A stretch of 64,000 bases of DNA from assembly GCF_030272615.1 (NCBI RefSeq), contig NC_081411.1:210265744-210329743 (forward strand), in the 5' to 3' direction. The notes under the pieces are model-generated. The model saw only the letters and a list, made by a program, of their open reading frames with translations. It ran no database searches and was not told the origin of the DNA. Positions 34,096-44,849 of this stretch are shown here, one piece after another. Origin of the DNA: Cryptomeria japonica (lineage: Eukaryota > Streptophyta > Pinopsida > Cupressales > Cupressaceae). Both the position numbers and the translations under genes were made by a program. The stretch's first letter is position 1. Every line of letters begins with the position of its first letter.

Positions 34096-34830
34096 TGTAG
34101 ACACCTAAAATTTTCCAGTCTAATTAAATAAATATCTTTATTTATTTAATTAATTCATTTATCATCTTCTAGCCTTATTTCTCATTTAAATAAATACTTT
34201 TATTTATTTAAATTATCCTTTTCCTAAATTTAATAAATATCTTATTTATTTAATTATCCCACTTCTTTTATTAATTAAATGAATCTTTATTTATTTAATT
34301 AATTCATTAACCTTTTCTACCCATGACACATGTCATTCATCTCTTAATTCCTACACGACCTACCCTCTGATTATTTTCTTATTTCCTTTACCTACCCTCT
34401 AATCATAGCCGACCATTTACGTCTTACACCTCTCAATCTTTTCCTTCCATTTCATATAGTGTCCTCTATATAAGGAGATGCTTCCTTCATTATCAACCTT
34501 GATCAGCTGACTACCCGGCTACATTACGCTTTTGAACTTGCATATGTGATCAAGCCTACTTGCAACCACATTTCCATTCTTTGTTGAGCTCTTGTGCACA
34601 TATAAAATCTGAGAGCAAATATATCAAGCAAGATCAATGGAGATAGGAAGAATGGAGGTCAAAACCCTATTGGACATGTGATGGTATAATCTTTGTGATT
34701 TCATTTAATTTGCACTATCTTAGGTAATCTTCATATGTTATGGTGGATCTTTGTTGTTGTTAGGCTAGGCATTTTGTGGTTGAATTCATTTAGTCTTTCA
34801 ATATTGTTGTATCCATTTTCACCATATACA
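34096..34830 (+). repeat. 3' LTR of element C (735 bp)
   Basis: It pairs with 17651-18407 and has the same TGTAGACACC start and CATATACA end. It has fewer or rearranged AT-palindrome units, plus a block with ACCCATGACACATGTCATTC (about 34319) not seen at the same place in the 5' copy. The TATA box CTATATAAGG is kept at about 34466. Confidence 0.95.
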
Positions 34831-34835
34831 ATGAG

Positions 34836-35108
34836 TAATCCTAGATTATAGCATTGGAATGCAGTAAAATGGGTTCTTAGGTATTTGAGAGGTACGTCCA
34901 ATAAAATTTATGTTTTGGGGGCTAAAATATTAATTTCGCAGGTTATGTAGACTCAGAATTCACAGGGAATATTGATACCAGGTGGAGTACTACAGGTTAT
35001 TTCTTTCCTATCAGTTGGTCAATGCTGAGTCAGATCTCTAGGTTGGAAAAGGTGGTTACTTTATCCACCATATAGGAAGAGTATATAGCTATTTTATATT
35101 GTCATTGG
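34836..35108 (+). pseudogene. Copia RT/RNase H of element A, part 3
   Basis: Directly after the atgag duplication the frame of element A continues: NPRL, a stop, then HWNAVKWVLRYLRGTSNKIY, and then an RNase H start with GYVDSEF-like sequence, TRWSTTGYFF and a final LEKVVTLSTI. Typical copia RNase H continues with AEYMA and the FCDNQSA block; here similarity fades after about 35090 and the LTR of element E starts at 35109. Stops and frame slips are present. Confidence 0.8.
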
Positions 35109-35833
35109 TGTTGACATATTCTTGTGTTGGAGAGAGTTGTTTGGTGTTCTATTTATTGCATTGAGTTAATCTGGTTGATCTATCTATTTTGGATACTGGA
35201 ATACTTCATTCCTTATTGGTTTCAATGATCCAGAAGTTTTCTTGATCATATTATTTGATTCGGTTTGGAGTTCAGTCCTTCTATTCAATGGTCAGCAGAG
35301 CTTGTTATTTGATCTGGTGAGCTCCAGTATGTTTATATCATTGGTTACAGATTTGGGAGAATGTTTTGGATGTTCATGTGTATTTTCATTTTATATGGTC
35401 TACGATTTGGTGCTCCACAAGTTATCTTTCAAGTCTGAATTGTTTTTGATTGGTGTTCTTGAGAGTTAGCATATTAATCTATGAAGATTTGAATAAACTT
35501 TGTGTTGGTGCATCTATTGGAGATGTTTATAACGTGCTTGTTGTTTTTCCCTACTCATGTCCTATTTATTTTGATGGTCTAAATTGATCCTTGTGTACAC
35601 TCTTGGTGACTATGTTGATCCGGTGATATTCTTCATGTTATGTCTTATTTTTAAGGGTGTAACATGTTGCAATTGATCTTGGCGAGATTTTCGATAGTGA
35701 TGAATGCTTACAAATTTTATTTAGGTCCATTCTATGTCATGTAAATCTTTGTATTGGTCTGATGGTTCACATATATATCGTATGATGTAATTTTGTAATT
35801 AAGAGTTGAGGTTTTGGATGAACTTGTAGTCAA
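35109..35833 (+). repeat. 5' LTR of element E, part 1
   Basis: It starts TGTTGACATATTCTTG, where similarity to element A ends, and is cut at 35833 by element D. Together with 42491-43066 it makes an LTR of about 1.3 kb. The start is inferred from the TGTTG terminus, because the second LTR is not in the window. The open stretch 35242-35469 is not a gene. Confidence 0.55.
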
Positions 35834-36873
35834 TGTTGGTATTTTGGTATGATTTTGTCATTGATGTCAACACCTACTAAATACACCTACTTTGGAGATC
35901 TAGCAACATTCATCGGCAATAAGTAAATTGTTCAAACAATCACCGGTAGGATATAATGTTCACCGGTACCTGCAATAACATGGAAGACACTTGGTAATGT
36001 CGAAGACATCATGTGGACACTTTTCCTTGTAGTAATATCATTGGTATATTCTTATTTGCATATTTGCTTTTACCGGCAAATAGGTCCAGGTTATCTAGGG
36101 TTACATCGGCAGGTTTATCTTTTCCAGATCAGCATGGCACGCTATGGTGATGATTTATTATTGTTATAAAAACATTAACCCGACATGTTCAATCGGTTAT
36201 TGCATCGGATATTGTATTATTTGTAAAATGTTTTATTGTAATATCTTGTAGAGCCGACCTACTAAAATTGGTCTTAGGGTATGGTATAAATGTAAGATCT
36301 TATTTGTAAGATCAAATATGGAATGCAAAAAAGATTTAAGGAAGGATATATGTGAGATCAAGCAGATATATACATGAAGACATCTTTTGAAGGTGAAGTT
36401 AGGTTTTTGTAGAAGCATATCAACATTACACCGGTACTGAATCCAGCATATGGAGATGCTATTTTGTGTAGTACATTCTCATTGGATTTAACCATCCAAC
36501 TATAGTTAGTGTGACTCCCATTTGTGTTTGAGTAGTGAGCTCTAGGTTGTTGGCCTTTCTGCATGTGCAGACCCCTCTTTGTACACTTACTATCTGCAGC
36601 AGTATCATCTGATTATGGGTAAGGTTTCCCACCATGGTTTTTCCCCTTAGAGGGTTTCCACGTACAAATATTTGTGTCATGTGTTGTGGTTGAATTAGTG
36701 CTTATGTTTCATACATTAATTCTTACCGGTACAGCATTTCCTGTTAACACTGTTTACCGATACATTTAACTATCTTACCGGTATTAAGCATTAAGTTGGT
36801 TAATAAGATTTTGGTTTGAATTTATTAGACAACTGATTCACCCCCCCCCTCTTAGTTGTCCCTGGGACCTACA
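35834..36873 (+). repeat. 5' LTR of element D (1040 bp)
   Basis: It starts TGTTGGTATTTTGGTATG and ends GGGACCTACA. It lacks about 17 bases near 35950 that the 3' copy has (about 41531-41548). It contains several ACCGGTA copies and the GGTTTTTCCCC...GGGTTTCCACG hairpin at 36632-36662, and near its end a run of C followed by TCTTAGTTG. Confidence 0.95.
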
Positions 36874-36875
36874 AT

Positions 36876-36887
36876 TGGTATCAAAGC
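36876..36887 (+). other. Primer-binding site of element D
   Basis: TGGTATCAAAGC, two bases after the LTR end; it differs from the B and E sites by AAA for AGA. Confidence 0.85.
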
Positions 36888-36933
36888 CTAGTCCTCTTTT
36901 TTTTGCAGAAGTTTAACAACTTGAGGAGATCCA

Positions 36934-38013
36934 ATGTCTACTAATTATTTCAAAAAGGATAGTCCTAAACTTGATGGAACCAACTATGGAATATGGAAAA
37001 TCAAAATGGAGACACATCTGAATTGCATTGGTAAAGACATCTAGGAAGTTACTAAGAATGGTTATACTATTGTTGTAGCTAGTCAGCCTGCTCCTATTAC
37101 TTTAGCTAAAGATGAAGAAAATGATTGCAATGCAAGAGAAGCACTTTTGAGCGCATTATCAGATCAACAAATCATGGGATTATCAAATAGATCTACTGTA
37201 AAAGCTATTTGGGATCATTTGGAAACACTGAATGAAGGGGATTCCACAGTCAAAATTGCAAAACTTGAAAGCTTCCAAGTTAGGTATGAACATCTGAAAA
37301 TGGAAGAAGATGAAAGAATTTCTGCTTTTATGGAAAGAGTAAATGAAATTGTTTTAGGTATCAAATGTTGTGGAGGAACCTTGAGTGAAGATGAGATTGT
37401 TTCAAAAATCTTAAGAGGTTTTCCACCGGCATATAAAATGAAGGTTACTGCTATTAATGAGTTGAGAACAGTGCCTAATACATCAGTAACTAGGGATACA
37501 TTGATTGGAAAACTTTCAGCTTTTGAAATTGAGGAATTTGGTCCTGTTGCTGCTATAAAAATTGATTTGGCCTTCAAAGCATCAACATCATCTGCTCCAT
37601 CTTTTGACAAATCAGACTGGAGAGCCTTTTATGCAAGAGAACTTGAAGAAACTAGGAAGGAGAATGAAGAGCTTGAAGAACTTGAAGCACTATTTGCAAG
37701 AAAAATGCCAAAAGGTCCAATTGGAAGTAAGTATGAAGGTAAAGCACCCTTTAAATGTTTCAACTGCAATAAGATTGGTCATATGGCTTCAAGATGCCTT
37801 GATAGACATGCTAGACTAAGAGAAGAAGCTAGAAGGACATACAAACCTAATCCTGAATATCAGAGATATAGATTTAAGAAAAACAAAGATAAATCTTGTT
37901 ACATTGCTGATGAAGGTGTGACTGATGATTCTGATGAGGATCCAACAGACAACGGATGGGTCTTTGTTGCTATAACAAAAGATCAACCGGTACCTATTGC
38001 TCAAATGGTATAA
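36934..38013 (+). pseudogene. Copia gag of element D
   Basis: ATG 36934 opens with FKKDSPKLDGTNYGIWKIKM, the standard copia gag start. A stop at 37042 interrupts it in what should be a Trp codon context. The capsid part (UBN2-type) contains AIWDHLETLNEGDSTVKIAK and FMERVNEIVLGI, then DEIVSKILRGFPPAYKMKV and LIGKLSAFEIEEF. A coiled stretch of Glu/Lys follows, and then the zinc knuckle CFNCNKIGHMASRC near 37757 with all four ligands. The C-terminal part is acidic (DDSDEDPTD). The stop at 38011 (TAA) lies where the frame should run on into protease. Confidence 0.9.
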
Positions 38014-39330
38014 CAAGCCCTAGCAGCTAAAGTTGAATCAAAGGATGAATGGATTATTGACTCAGGATGCTCACATCACATGATTGGAGACAAAGGCAAA
38101 TTCTTGAACTTTCAAGAATACAATGGAGGTTTAGTAAGATTCGGAGATGACAAAGCCTGTTCAATCAAAGGTAAGGGTTCAATATCTCTTGATGGTAAAC
38201 ATAACACTGACAATGTTTACTATGTTGAAGGATTAAAACATAATCTTTTAAGTGTTGGTCAATTAGTTGAGAAAGGTTTTTAGTTACAATTAAAAAATGG
38301 AAAATGCAAAATCATGAATAGAACTGGTTTGGAAATTGCAACCGGTAATCAGACTAGAGGTAATATCTTTCATTTGAATAATAGTGAAAAGGCATGCTTA
38401 ATTGCACATATAGATGAAAGTTGGCTATGGCATAAAAGACTATTTCATGTAAATTTTGATTGCATGGTAAAAATCAGTACTTCTAAGGCAGTTAGAGATC
38501 TACCTAAAATTATGAAACCTCAGAATACAATTTGCAAGGAATGTCAATTTGGAAAACAAGTTAGAACTAGTTTCAAAAGTATTCCAAAAAAATCCAATAA
38601 TGCTCTTGATTTAATTCACACTGATTTATGTGGTCTAGCTAGAACTAAAAGCTTACAAGGTGATAGATATTTCATGCTAATTATTGATGATTATTCTAGA
38701 ATGTGTTGGGTTACTTTTCTCAGGGAAAAATCAGAAGCACTTGGGAAGTTCAAACTATTCAAAGCAATGGTTGAAAATGAAACCAGTAAGAAAATTAAAT
38801 GTTTAAGATCAGATCAAGGAGGAGAATTCACATCTAGAGATTTTAATACATTCTATGAAGTAAATGGAATCAAAAGACAGTTATTAGCACCTCAGACACC
38901 ACAATAGAATGGAGTTGTTGAAAGGAAAAATAGAACTATTTTGGATGTAACAAGAAGTGTGTTATCAGAAGAAAATCTACCACATGTGTACTAGAGAGAG
39001 GCAGTAAGCACTACTGTCTATACATTCAACAAAGTTTACATCAAAGGTGAAACCAGTAAGACCCCTCATGAACTATGGTTTGGTAATACTCCTACTCTTA
39101 AGTATTTCCGAATTTTTGGAAGTAAATGTTATATTAGAAGAGATGAGTATATTGGCAAGTTTGATCCTAGAAGTGATGAAGGAATATTTCTTGGTTATTC
39201 ATCTAAGAGTAAAGCTTATAGATGCTTTAATAAAAGATTATAGAAAATTGTTGAGAGTACAAATGTAAAGATTGATGAACAATTCAGAGGAACTTCAAGG
39301 TATATAGACTCTGAACCGGTAACAAAAATT
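38014..39330 (+). pseudogene. Copia protease and integrase of element D
   Basis: Same frame as gag. Protease: EWIIDSGCSHHMIGDKGKF with the catalytic Asp (about 38050). After a stop at 38281, the GAG-pre-integrase segment has WLWHKRLFHVNFD, followed by CKECQFGKQ, completing an HHCC zinc domain. The integrase core keeps all three acidic residues: HTDLCGLARTKS (about 38610), CLRSDQGGEF (about 38800) and NGVVERKNRT (about 38910). Stops at 38905, 38992 and 39241 interrupt it. The integrase tail ends in a region with GTSRYIDSEPV. This is the only integrase here with zinc domain, core and catalytic residues all present. Confidence 0.9.
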
Positions 39331-41088
39331 ATGACAAATGAACCAACAGTAAATCCACCGGTACAGAATGATGATCCAGTTACTCCGGTATCATCAGAGG
39401 ATACCATAGTAATTGAAGAAGAACAACAAACTAAGACACCCCAGTATGTAAGACTGAATCATTCTGAAGATCAGATAATTGGAAACAAATGTAAAGGAGT
39501 CATGACAAGAAGAAGATTGGCAAATGAAGAAGTATGTCTTATTTTTCAAATTGAACCATTATCTATCAATGAGGCATGTGAAGATAAATTTTGGATTAAA
39601 GCTATGGAAGAAGAATTAGGACAAATTGAGAAAAATAATACTTGGACATTAGTTCCCTGGCCTGAAAATAAAAAATTAATTGGAACCAAATGGGTATTTA
39701 GAAACAAACTCAATGAAGATGGTAAGGTTGTCAAGAATAAAGCAGGACTAGTGTGTAAGGGATATTCTTAGAAAGAAGGAGTTGATTACAATGAAACCTT
39801 TGCACCGGTAGCCAGAATTGAGGCAGTTAGATTATTCTTGGCCTTTGCAGCTCACAAGGATTACAAAGTTTATCAAATGGATATTAAATGTGCATTTTTG
39901 AATGGAGATCTTGAAGAGGAAGTCTATATTGAACATCCTAATGGATTTTCTTTGACAGAAAACAATGATATGGTTTGCAGATTAAGAAAAACTCTGTATG
40001 GACTAAAACAAGCTCCAAGAGCCTGGTATGCAAGATTGGATAAGTATCTTTTAAAAATTGGTTTTACTAAAAGAAATGCAGATAGCAATTTATATTACAA
40101 AGTAACTAATGATGACATTTTGATTATGGAAGTATTTGTTGATGATATAATCTTTGGAGGAGAAGATGGATTATGCAAAGAATTTTCTCTTAAAATGCAA
40201 CATGAATTTGAAATGTCTATGATTGGAGAAATAAAATTCTTTTTTGGATTGCAGATTTTACAGACTGATAAAGGCATATTTTTGAGTCAATCTAAGTACT
40301 TGAAAGAACCACTCAAGAAATTTGGGATGGAGAACTCTAAACCGGTAAGCACACCTATGACTACAAATGACAAATTATCTCAAAGGGATGAATCTACACC
40401 TGTTAATCCAACTAGATACAAATCTATGATAGGAGGTTTACTGTATTTGACACAAACCAAACCTGATATTATGAATGCAGTATGTATAGTTTCTAGATTT
40501 CAAAGTAATCCCAAGGAAAATCATGAATCAACAGTAAAAAGGATTTTTTGGTACTTACAAGGCACAGCAAATCTTGGATTATAGTATCCTAAAGATGAAA
40601 ATTTTGATCTATATGCATACACAAATGCAAATTGGGAAGGAGATGTGGATGATAGAAAGAGCACCATTGGAGGAGCATTCTTTCTTGGAAAGAGATTAGT
40701 TTCTTGGTTAAGTAAGAAACAGAGTTGTACATCTTTATCAATAGCAGAATAAGAATATGTTGCAGCAGCAACAAACTATACATAGGTACTTTGGCTTAAG
40801 CAAATGTTGAAAGACATAAAGGTAAAATGCAAGGAACCTATTACTATATATTGTGATAACACTACATCAATTGATATATCTAAGAATCCAGTATTACATT
40901 CTAAAACAAAACATGTTCTATCAAACTAAGTTTTCTAAGGGAAAAAGTTGAAGAAAAGGAAATAAAACTGGTTTATGTGAATACTAAAGAACAACTTGTA
41001 GATATTTTTACAAAACCTTTGCCTAAGGAAACTTTTGAGTATCTCAGAGATCAGCTCAGAGTCTTACCTCCACCGGTAGAGACTTAGA
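39331..41088 (+). pseudogene. Copia reverse transcriptase and RNase H of element D
   Basis: Same frame. RT: KFWIKAMEEELGQIEKNNTW, KWVFRNKLNE, a stop at 39769, [59 protein letters not shown] and the catalytic FVDDIIFGGEDG (about 40135). It then runs through SKYLKEPLKKFGM and SMIGGLLYLTQTKPDI. After a stop at 40582 RNase H follows: YTNANWEGDVDDRKSTIGG, where the first Asp of the usual TDADW is Asn, then CDNTTSIDISKNP. Further stops at 40750 and 40783 and a frameshift near 40920. The frame ends at 41088 after LPKETFEYLRDQL. Confidence 0.9.
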
Positions 41089-41416
41089 CAGTTGATGATT
41101 GTCATCAACCACCAGAATTAAATGGACAAATCTTTTATTCCAATATTTGATGAGGAAGCTACTTCTCAGGGGGAGTAGTTGGTATATTGAATTGGCTAGT
41201 ATTTTGTATGAACTTGACCTTTTTGTGACTTTGGCATTTGATGTCAAAGGGGGAGAGATATATGGAAAAATGCATTATCTTTTTGAGGAGAGATTGGTAT
41301 TGTAAATAAATCTTTGTATAAACACATATTACTCCCAGGGGGAGAATTGGTTTTTGTACTTGGCATTTCTATTTTGGCACTTTGATGGTTTTTCCATCTT
41401 GTGTTGCCATCAATGC

Positions 41417-41429
41417 CAAAGGGGGAGAT
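41417..41429 (+). other. Polypurine tract of element D
   Basis: CAAAGGGGGAGAT lies immediately before the 3' LTR. A related AAAGGGGGAGAGA copy occurs earlier, near 41247, in the 340-base non-coding stretch after pol. Confidence 0.85.
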
Positions 41430-42485
41430 TGTTGGTATTTTGGTATGATTTTGACATTGATGTCAACACCTGCTAAATACACCTACTTTGGAGATCCAGC
41501 AACATTCACCGGCAATCAGTAAACTATTCAAACAATCACCAATATATGGTTAACCGGCAGGATATAATGTTCACTGGTACCTGCAATAACATGGAAGACA
41601 CTTGGTAATGTCGAAGACATCATGTGGACACTTTTCCTTAAAGTAATATCATTGGTATATTCTTATTTGCATATTTTCTTTTACTAGCAAATAGGTCCAG
41701 GTTATCTAGGGTTACACCAACAGGTTTATCTTTTCCAGGTCAGCGTGGCACGCTATGGAGATGATTTATTATTGTTATAAAAGAATTAAGTTGACATGTT
41801 CAATCAGTTATTGCATCAGATATTGTATTATTTGTAAAATGTTTTATTGTAATATCTTGTAGAGCTGACCTACTAAAATTGGTCTTAGGGTATGGTATAA
41901 ATGTAAGATCTTATTTGTAAGATCAAATGTGGAATGCGAAAAAGATTTAAGGAAGGATATATGTGAGATCAAGCAGAGATATACACGAAGACATCTTTTG
42001 AAGGTGAAGTTAGGTTTTTGTAGAAGCATATCAGCATTACACCGGTACTGAATCTAGCATATGAAGATGCTATTTTGTGCAATACATTCTCATTGGATTT
42101 AACCATCCAGTTGTAGTTAGTGTGACTCCCATTTGTGTTTGAGCAGTGAGCTTTAGGCTGTTGGCCTTTCTACATGTGCAGACCCCTCTTTGTACACTTA
42201 CTATCTATAGTAGTATCATCTGATTGTGGGTAAGGTTTCCCACTGTTTTTTTTCCCCTTACAGGGTTTCCACGTACAAATATTTGTGTCATGTGTTGTGG
42301 TTGACTTTGTACTTATGTTTCATGCATTAATTCTTACCGGTACAGCATTTTCTGTTAACACTGTTTACCGGCACATTTAACTATCTTACCGGTATTAAGC
42401 ATTAAGTTGGTTAATAAGATTTTGGTTTGAATTTATTAGACAACTGATTCACCCCCCCCCCTCTCAGTTGTCCCCAGGACCTACA
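41430..42485 (+). repeat. 3' LTR of element D (1056 bp)
   Basis: It pairs with 35834-36873, ends CAGGACCTACA, and is followed by the gtcaa duplication. Differences from the 5' copy are scattered, many of the C/T or G/A type, plus the 17-base indel near 41531. Confidence 0.95.
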
Positions 42486-42490
42486 GTCAA

Positions 42491-43066
42491 GGTTGAGGAA
42501 TTGTATAATTTAGTGTTAGATTCTTATAATTTGGGTATTGGTGTTGTGTATGCACTATCAGGGAGTGGTGAATGTGCTCGTAACAGAACTTATCTTTTGG
42601 TGTGGAGTATTGAGAAGAGTCTGTTGCACGACAGATATTTGTGCCTCAGCGAAAGTTTCATTAGGCATTATAAAATGCGATATTTGTAGTTCATGAAATC
42701 TGCATTGTAGTCCAAATCTTATTGTAAGCTAGTGAACCTTCCCTGAGGATTAGAGCCTTCTAGGTCATCTTATTTTGAGCAGTGATCTCTAGGCAGTGTG
42801 CCTGAATGCATGTGCATTTTCCCCATTGAAATATTCACACATACTACTACAGAGTATCATCTTATTGTGGGTAGGTTCTCACTCCGGTTTTTCCCTTAAC
42901 CGGATTTTCCATATAAAAATATTGGTGTTATGTGTGTTGTTGTCATTGTCTTTTAATCTTTATTCTTACTGAAGTTGATTGGAATCTGAGATTGTGCTTA
43001 ATTGGTTTAATCTAGTGAAAATTGATTCACCCCCCTCTTAGTTTTCCTTCATTGTTGCTGGCAACA
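42491..43066 (+). repeat. 5' LTR of element E, part 2
   Basis: It continues part 1 after element D, contains the hairpin-like CCGGTTTTTCCC...CGGATTTTCC at about 42884-42910 and the C-run near 43030, and ends CTGGCAACA right before the primer site. Confidence 0.75.
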
Positions 43067-43067
43067 A

Positions 43068-43080
43068 TTGGTATCAGAGA
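43068..43080 (+). other. Primer-binding site of element E
   Basis: TTGGTATCAGAGA directly after the LTR end. Confidence 0.8.
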
Positions 43081-43122
43081 TAGATCCTCCAGAAGAATCT
43101 TGATCGCTTGAGGAGATCTGAG

Positions 43123-43337
43123 ATGGAAGCTTATGTGTTCAAGAAGGAGAGTCGAAGATTTGATGGAAATAATTATACTATTTGGATGGATTGGATGGAA
43201 GTTCATTTGAAATGTCTTGGAGATGAGTATTGGAAGACCACAAAGAATGTCTACAATGGTCCTCAGAATGGACCGATTATTACTCCTGAGATCAAGGATG
43301 TTCAAAATAACATAAGAGCTAAGGAAATATTATTGAG
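43123..43337 (+). pseudogene. Copia gag of element E, part 1
   Basis: ATG 43123 starts MEAYVFKKESRRFDGNNY and TIWMDWMEVHLKCLG, a clear copia gag N-terminus, and continues through GPIITPEIKDVQNNIRA to KEILLS. There the ttgag duplication of element F begins (43333-43337). The remaining capsid sequence is at 49949. This stretch has no stops. Confidence 0.85.
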
Positions 43338-44788
43338 TGTTGGCATTTGCATAAAGATTGCATTAATGATATGTTATGTTGTCATTAATGTTAATTAACC
43401 AGTAATGATATTGTTAATATTATTGTAATGTTGTTTTGTAACCAATAGGAAGAGCTAAGTGAAAGGAAACTATAACCAGTAGGTAAGTTTGTGGAGTAAA
43501 TCGGTATTGCTATGTATTGGAGAGTTGAACCAGTAACTGAGAAACCCTATTAACCGGTAAACCCTACCTATTGATTTGATAAACCCTAACCAATTAAGTT
43601 TGGTGAATTAGTTATATTGGTTTATGATCTGATGATGAGCAATAATTAATATGACAAGAATGATCATTGTATGAAGAGAGTTTCAAAGTGATTTTTGTGT
43701 GATTAATGAAATAGTTTTTGTCTCTAGAATGCGCAAGTACATTTCATGTAATTCAAAGCGTGTGATGTGTTATTGAGTTTGATGAAGCGATGATAAAGGA
43801 GTAGTTGAGGTTTTCTTGATTGATGTGCAGAGATTGCTATGTAATCTAACAGTCATACTTGAACAACCTTGTTTGTAATATCTATGAGAGAATTAAGTTT
43901 TTGTTGTGTTACTAACCTAATTGATTTGTTTATAAGGTCGACGAGTTGTTTAATTTTAAAGTTGGCAAATTTTTAGTTGAGTGTTTGGTTGGCGAACCCG
44001 ATGTTGTATCTGTAGTTTAAGTAAAGGTAGATAGGAGTATGAAAAGGATCTAAACAAGCAAGTGTAGTGCTATTCAAATAGATCAGCAAACTGCTGTTGT
44101 TTTCTAAAAATTACATTGGAATTGAGATCCGCTAGCTAGGTAATCTCTAACAAGCTTGGTTCTATTCAAACCTCTAACAAGGTGATCCATTAGCTTGGAT
44201 TTTAAATCCTCTACCAAGGTTACTCCTTATAGGGTATTGCTTCTAACAAGGCATTATAGTCAATCCCTTAACCAAGTGGTCCCTAACAGGATCTGTTCTT
44301 AATAGGACTTTTGTAAAGCTTTAATAGGCTAGGCTCCTAACAGGGCAAACTTTAGAAGAGTTTAGATAGTTATCTTGTGAGTCTCATCTCATTGTGGTTT
44401 TTCCCATTTGGGTTTCCACGTCAAAAATATTGTGTCAATTGGTGAATGTTTTTGTGGTTATGTTATTATTGTTAGTTTGATTTACTATTTAATCCACTTT
44501 AATAAGTCATGATAACCGGAAGCATTATTAAATGAAGTTATACAGACATAAGCAAAAGCATTTGGATATTTGTGAGTTTGAAGTTGTTTACTGTTAATTT
44601 GTTGTAAAACAGTCAATGGGTTTATCTTGAGATTTTTTATCTTGACAGTGATATTGCATTGATAGTTCTAAGTTTACTTTGAGAGATTGATTTTGAGATT
44701 GGTGAAGTTAGTATTAACTTTTGTATCTACTGATTAACCCCCTCCTCTTAGTAGTTGACCGGATTATTATTCTTTCATCACACCGTCT
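43338..44788 (+). repeat. 5' LTR of element F (1451 bp)
   Basis: It starts TGTTGGCATTTGCATAAAG and ends CACACCGTCT, where the right copy ends CACACCATCA. It contains repeated degenerate CTAACAAG/TCTAACAAGG-type units at about 44140-44350, and GTGGTTTTTCCCATTTGGG near 44394. Confidence 0.95.
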
Positions 44789-44790
44789 AT

Positions 44791-44802
44791 TGGGATCAGA
44801 GC
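44791..44802 (+). other. Primer-binding site of element F (variant)
   Basis: TGGGATCAGAGC, one base different from the usual TGGTATCAGAGC, located two bases beyond the LTR end. Confidence 0.75.
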
Positions 44803-44849
44803 ATATCAGGGCCTCTAAGTTCTAAGCCTACCAACTTGAGGTAAAGATC

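Larger units (their letters stand above)
17651..34830 (+). mobile_element. Ty3/gypsy element C (Tat-like), with an antisense PMD gene
   Basis: Flanked by the 5-bp duplication atgag (17646-17650 and 34831-34835) and bounded by LTRs of 757 and 735 bases. Interior in order: a long non-coding leader with repeats, gag, protease, a linker, the integrase C-terminus, a 1.7-kb spacer, an antisense PMD-like gene, a minisatellite and motif field, the polypurine tract and the 3' LTR. Reverse transcriptase, RNase H and the integrase core are absent. Gag and protease resemble those of the Tat/Ogre branch. The leader carries a 4.2-kb later insertion. Without that insert the element is about 13 kb. Confidence 0.9.
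6701..35108 (+). mobile_element. Ty1/copia element A, split by elements B and C
   Basis: A copia element of the Tnt1-like type, present in three pieces: 6701-10265, 17269-17650 and 34836-35108, about 4.2 kb when the inserts are ignored. Gene order is LTR, gag, protease, integrase, reverse transcriptase, RNase H. The reverse-transcriptase frame passes from piece 1 to piece 2, and from piece 2 to piece 3, without a shift once one target duplication is ignored (gcttg for B, atgag for C). The end of RNase H and the 3' LTR are missing: the next sequence is the LTR of element E at 35109. Stops occur throughout. Confidence 0.85.
35834..42485 (+). mobile_element. Ty1/copia element D, complete with LTRs
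   Basis: Flanked by gtcaa (35829-35833 and 42486-42490), with LTRs at 35834-36873 and 41430-42485, a primer site and a polypurine tract. Gag and pol share one frame from ATG 36934 to about 40920, broken by ten stops and no frameshift in that span. All catalytic regions are present. It is the best-preserved element of the window. Confidence 0.95.
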
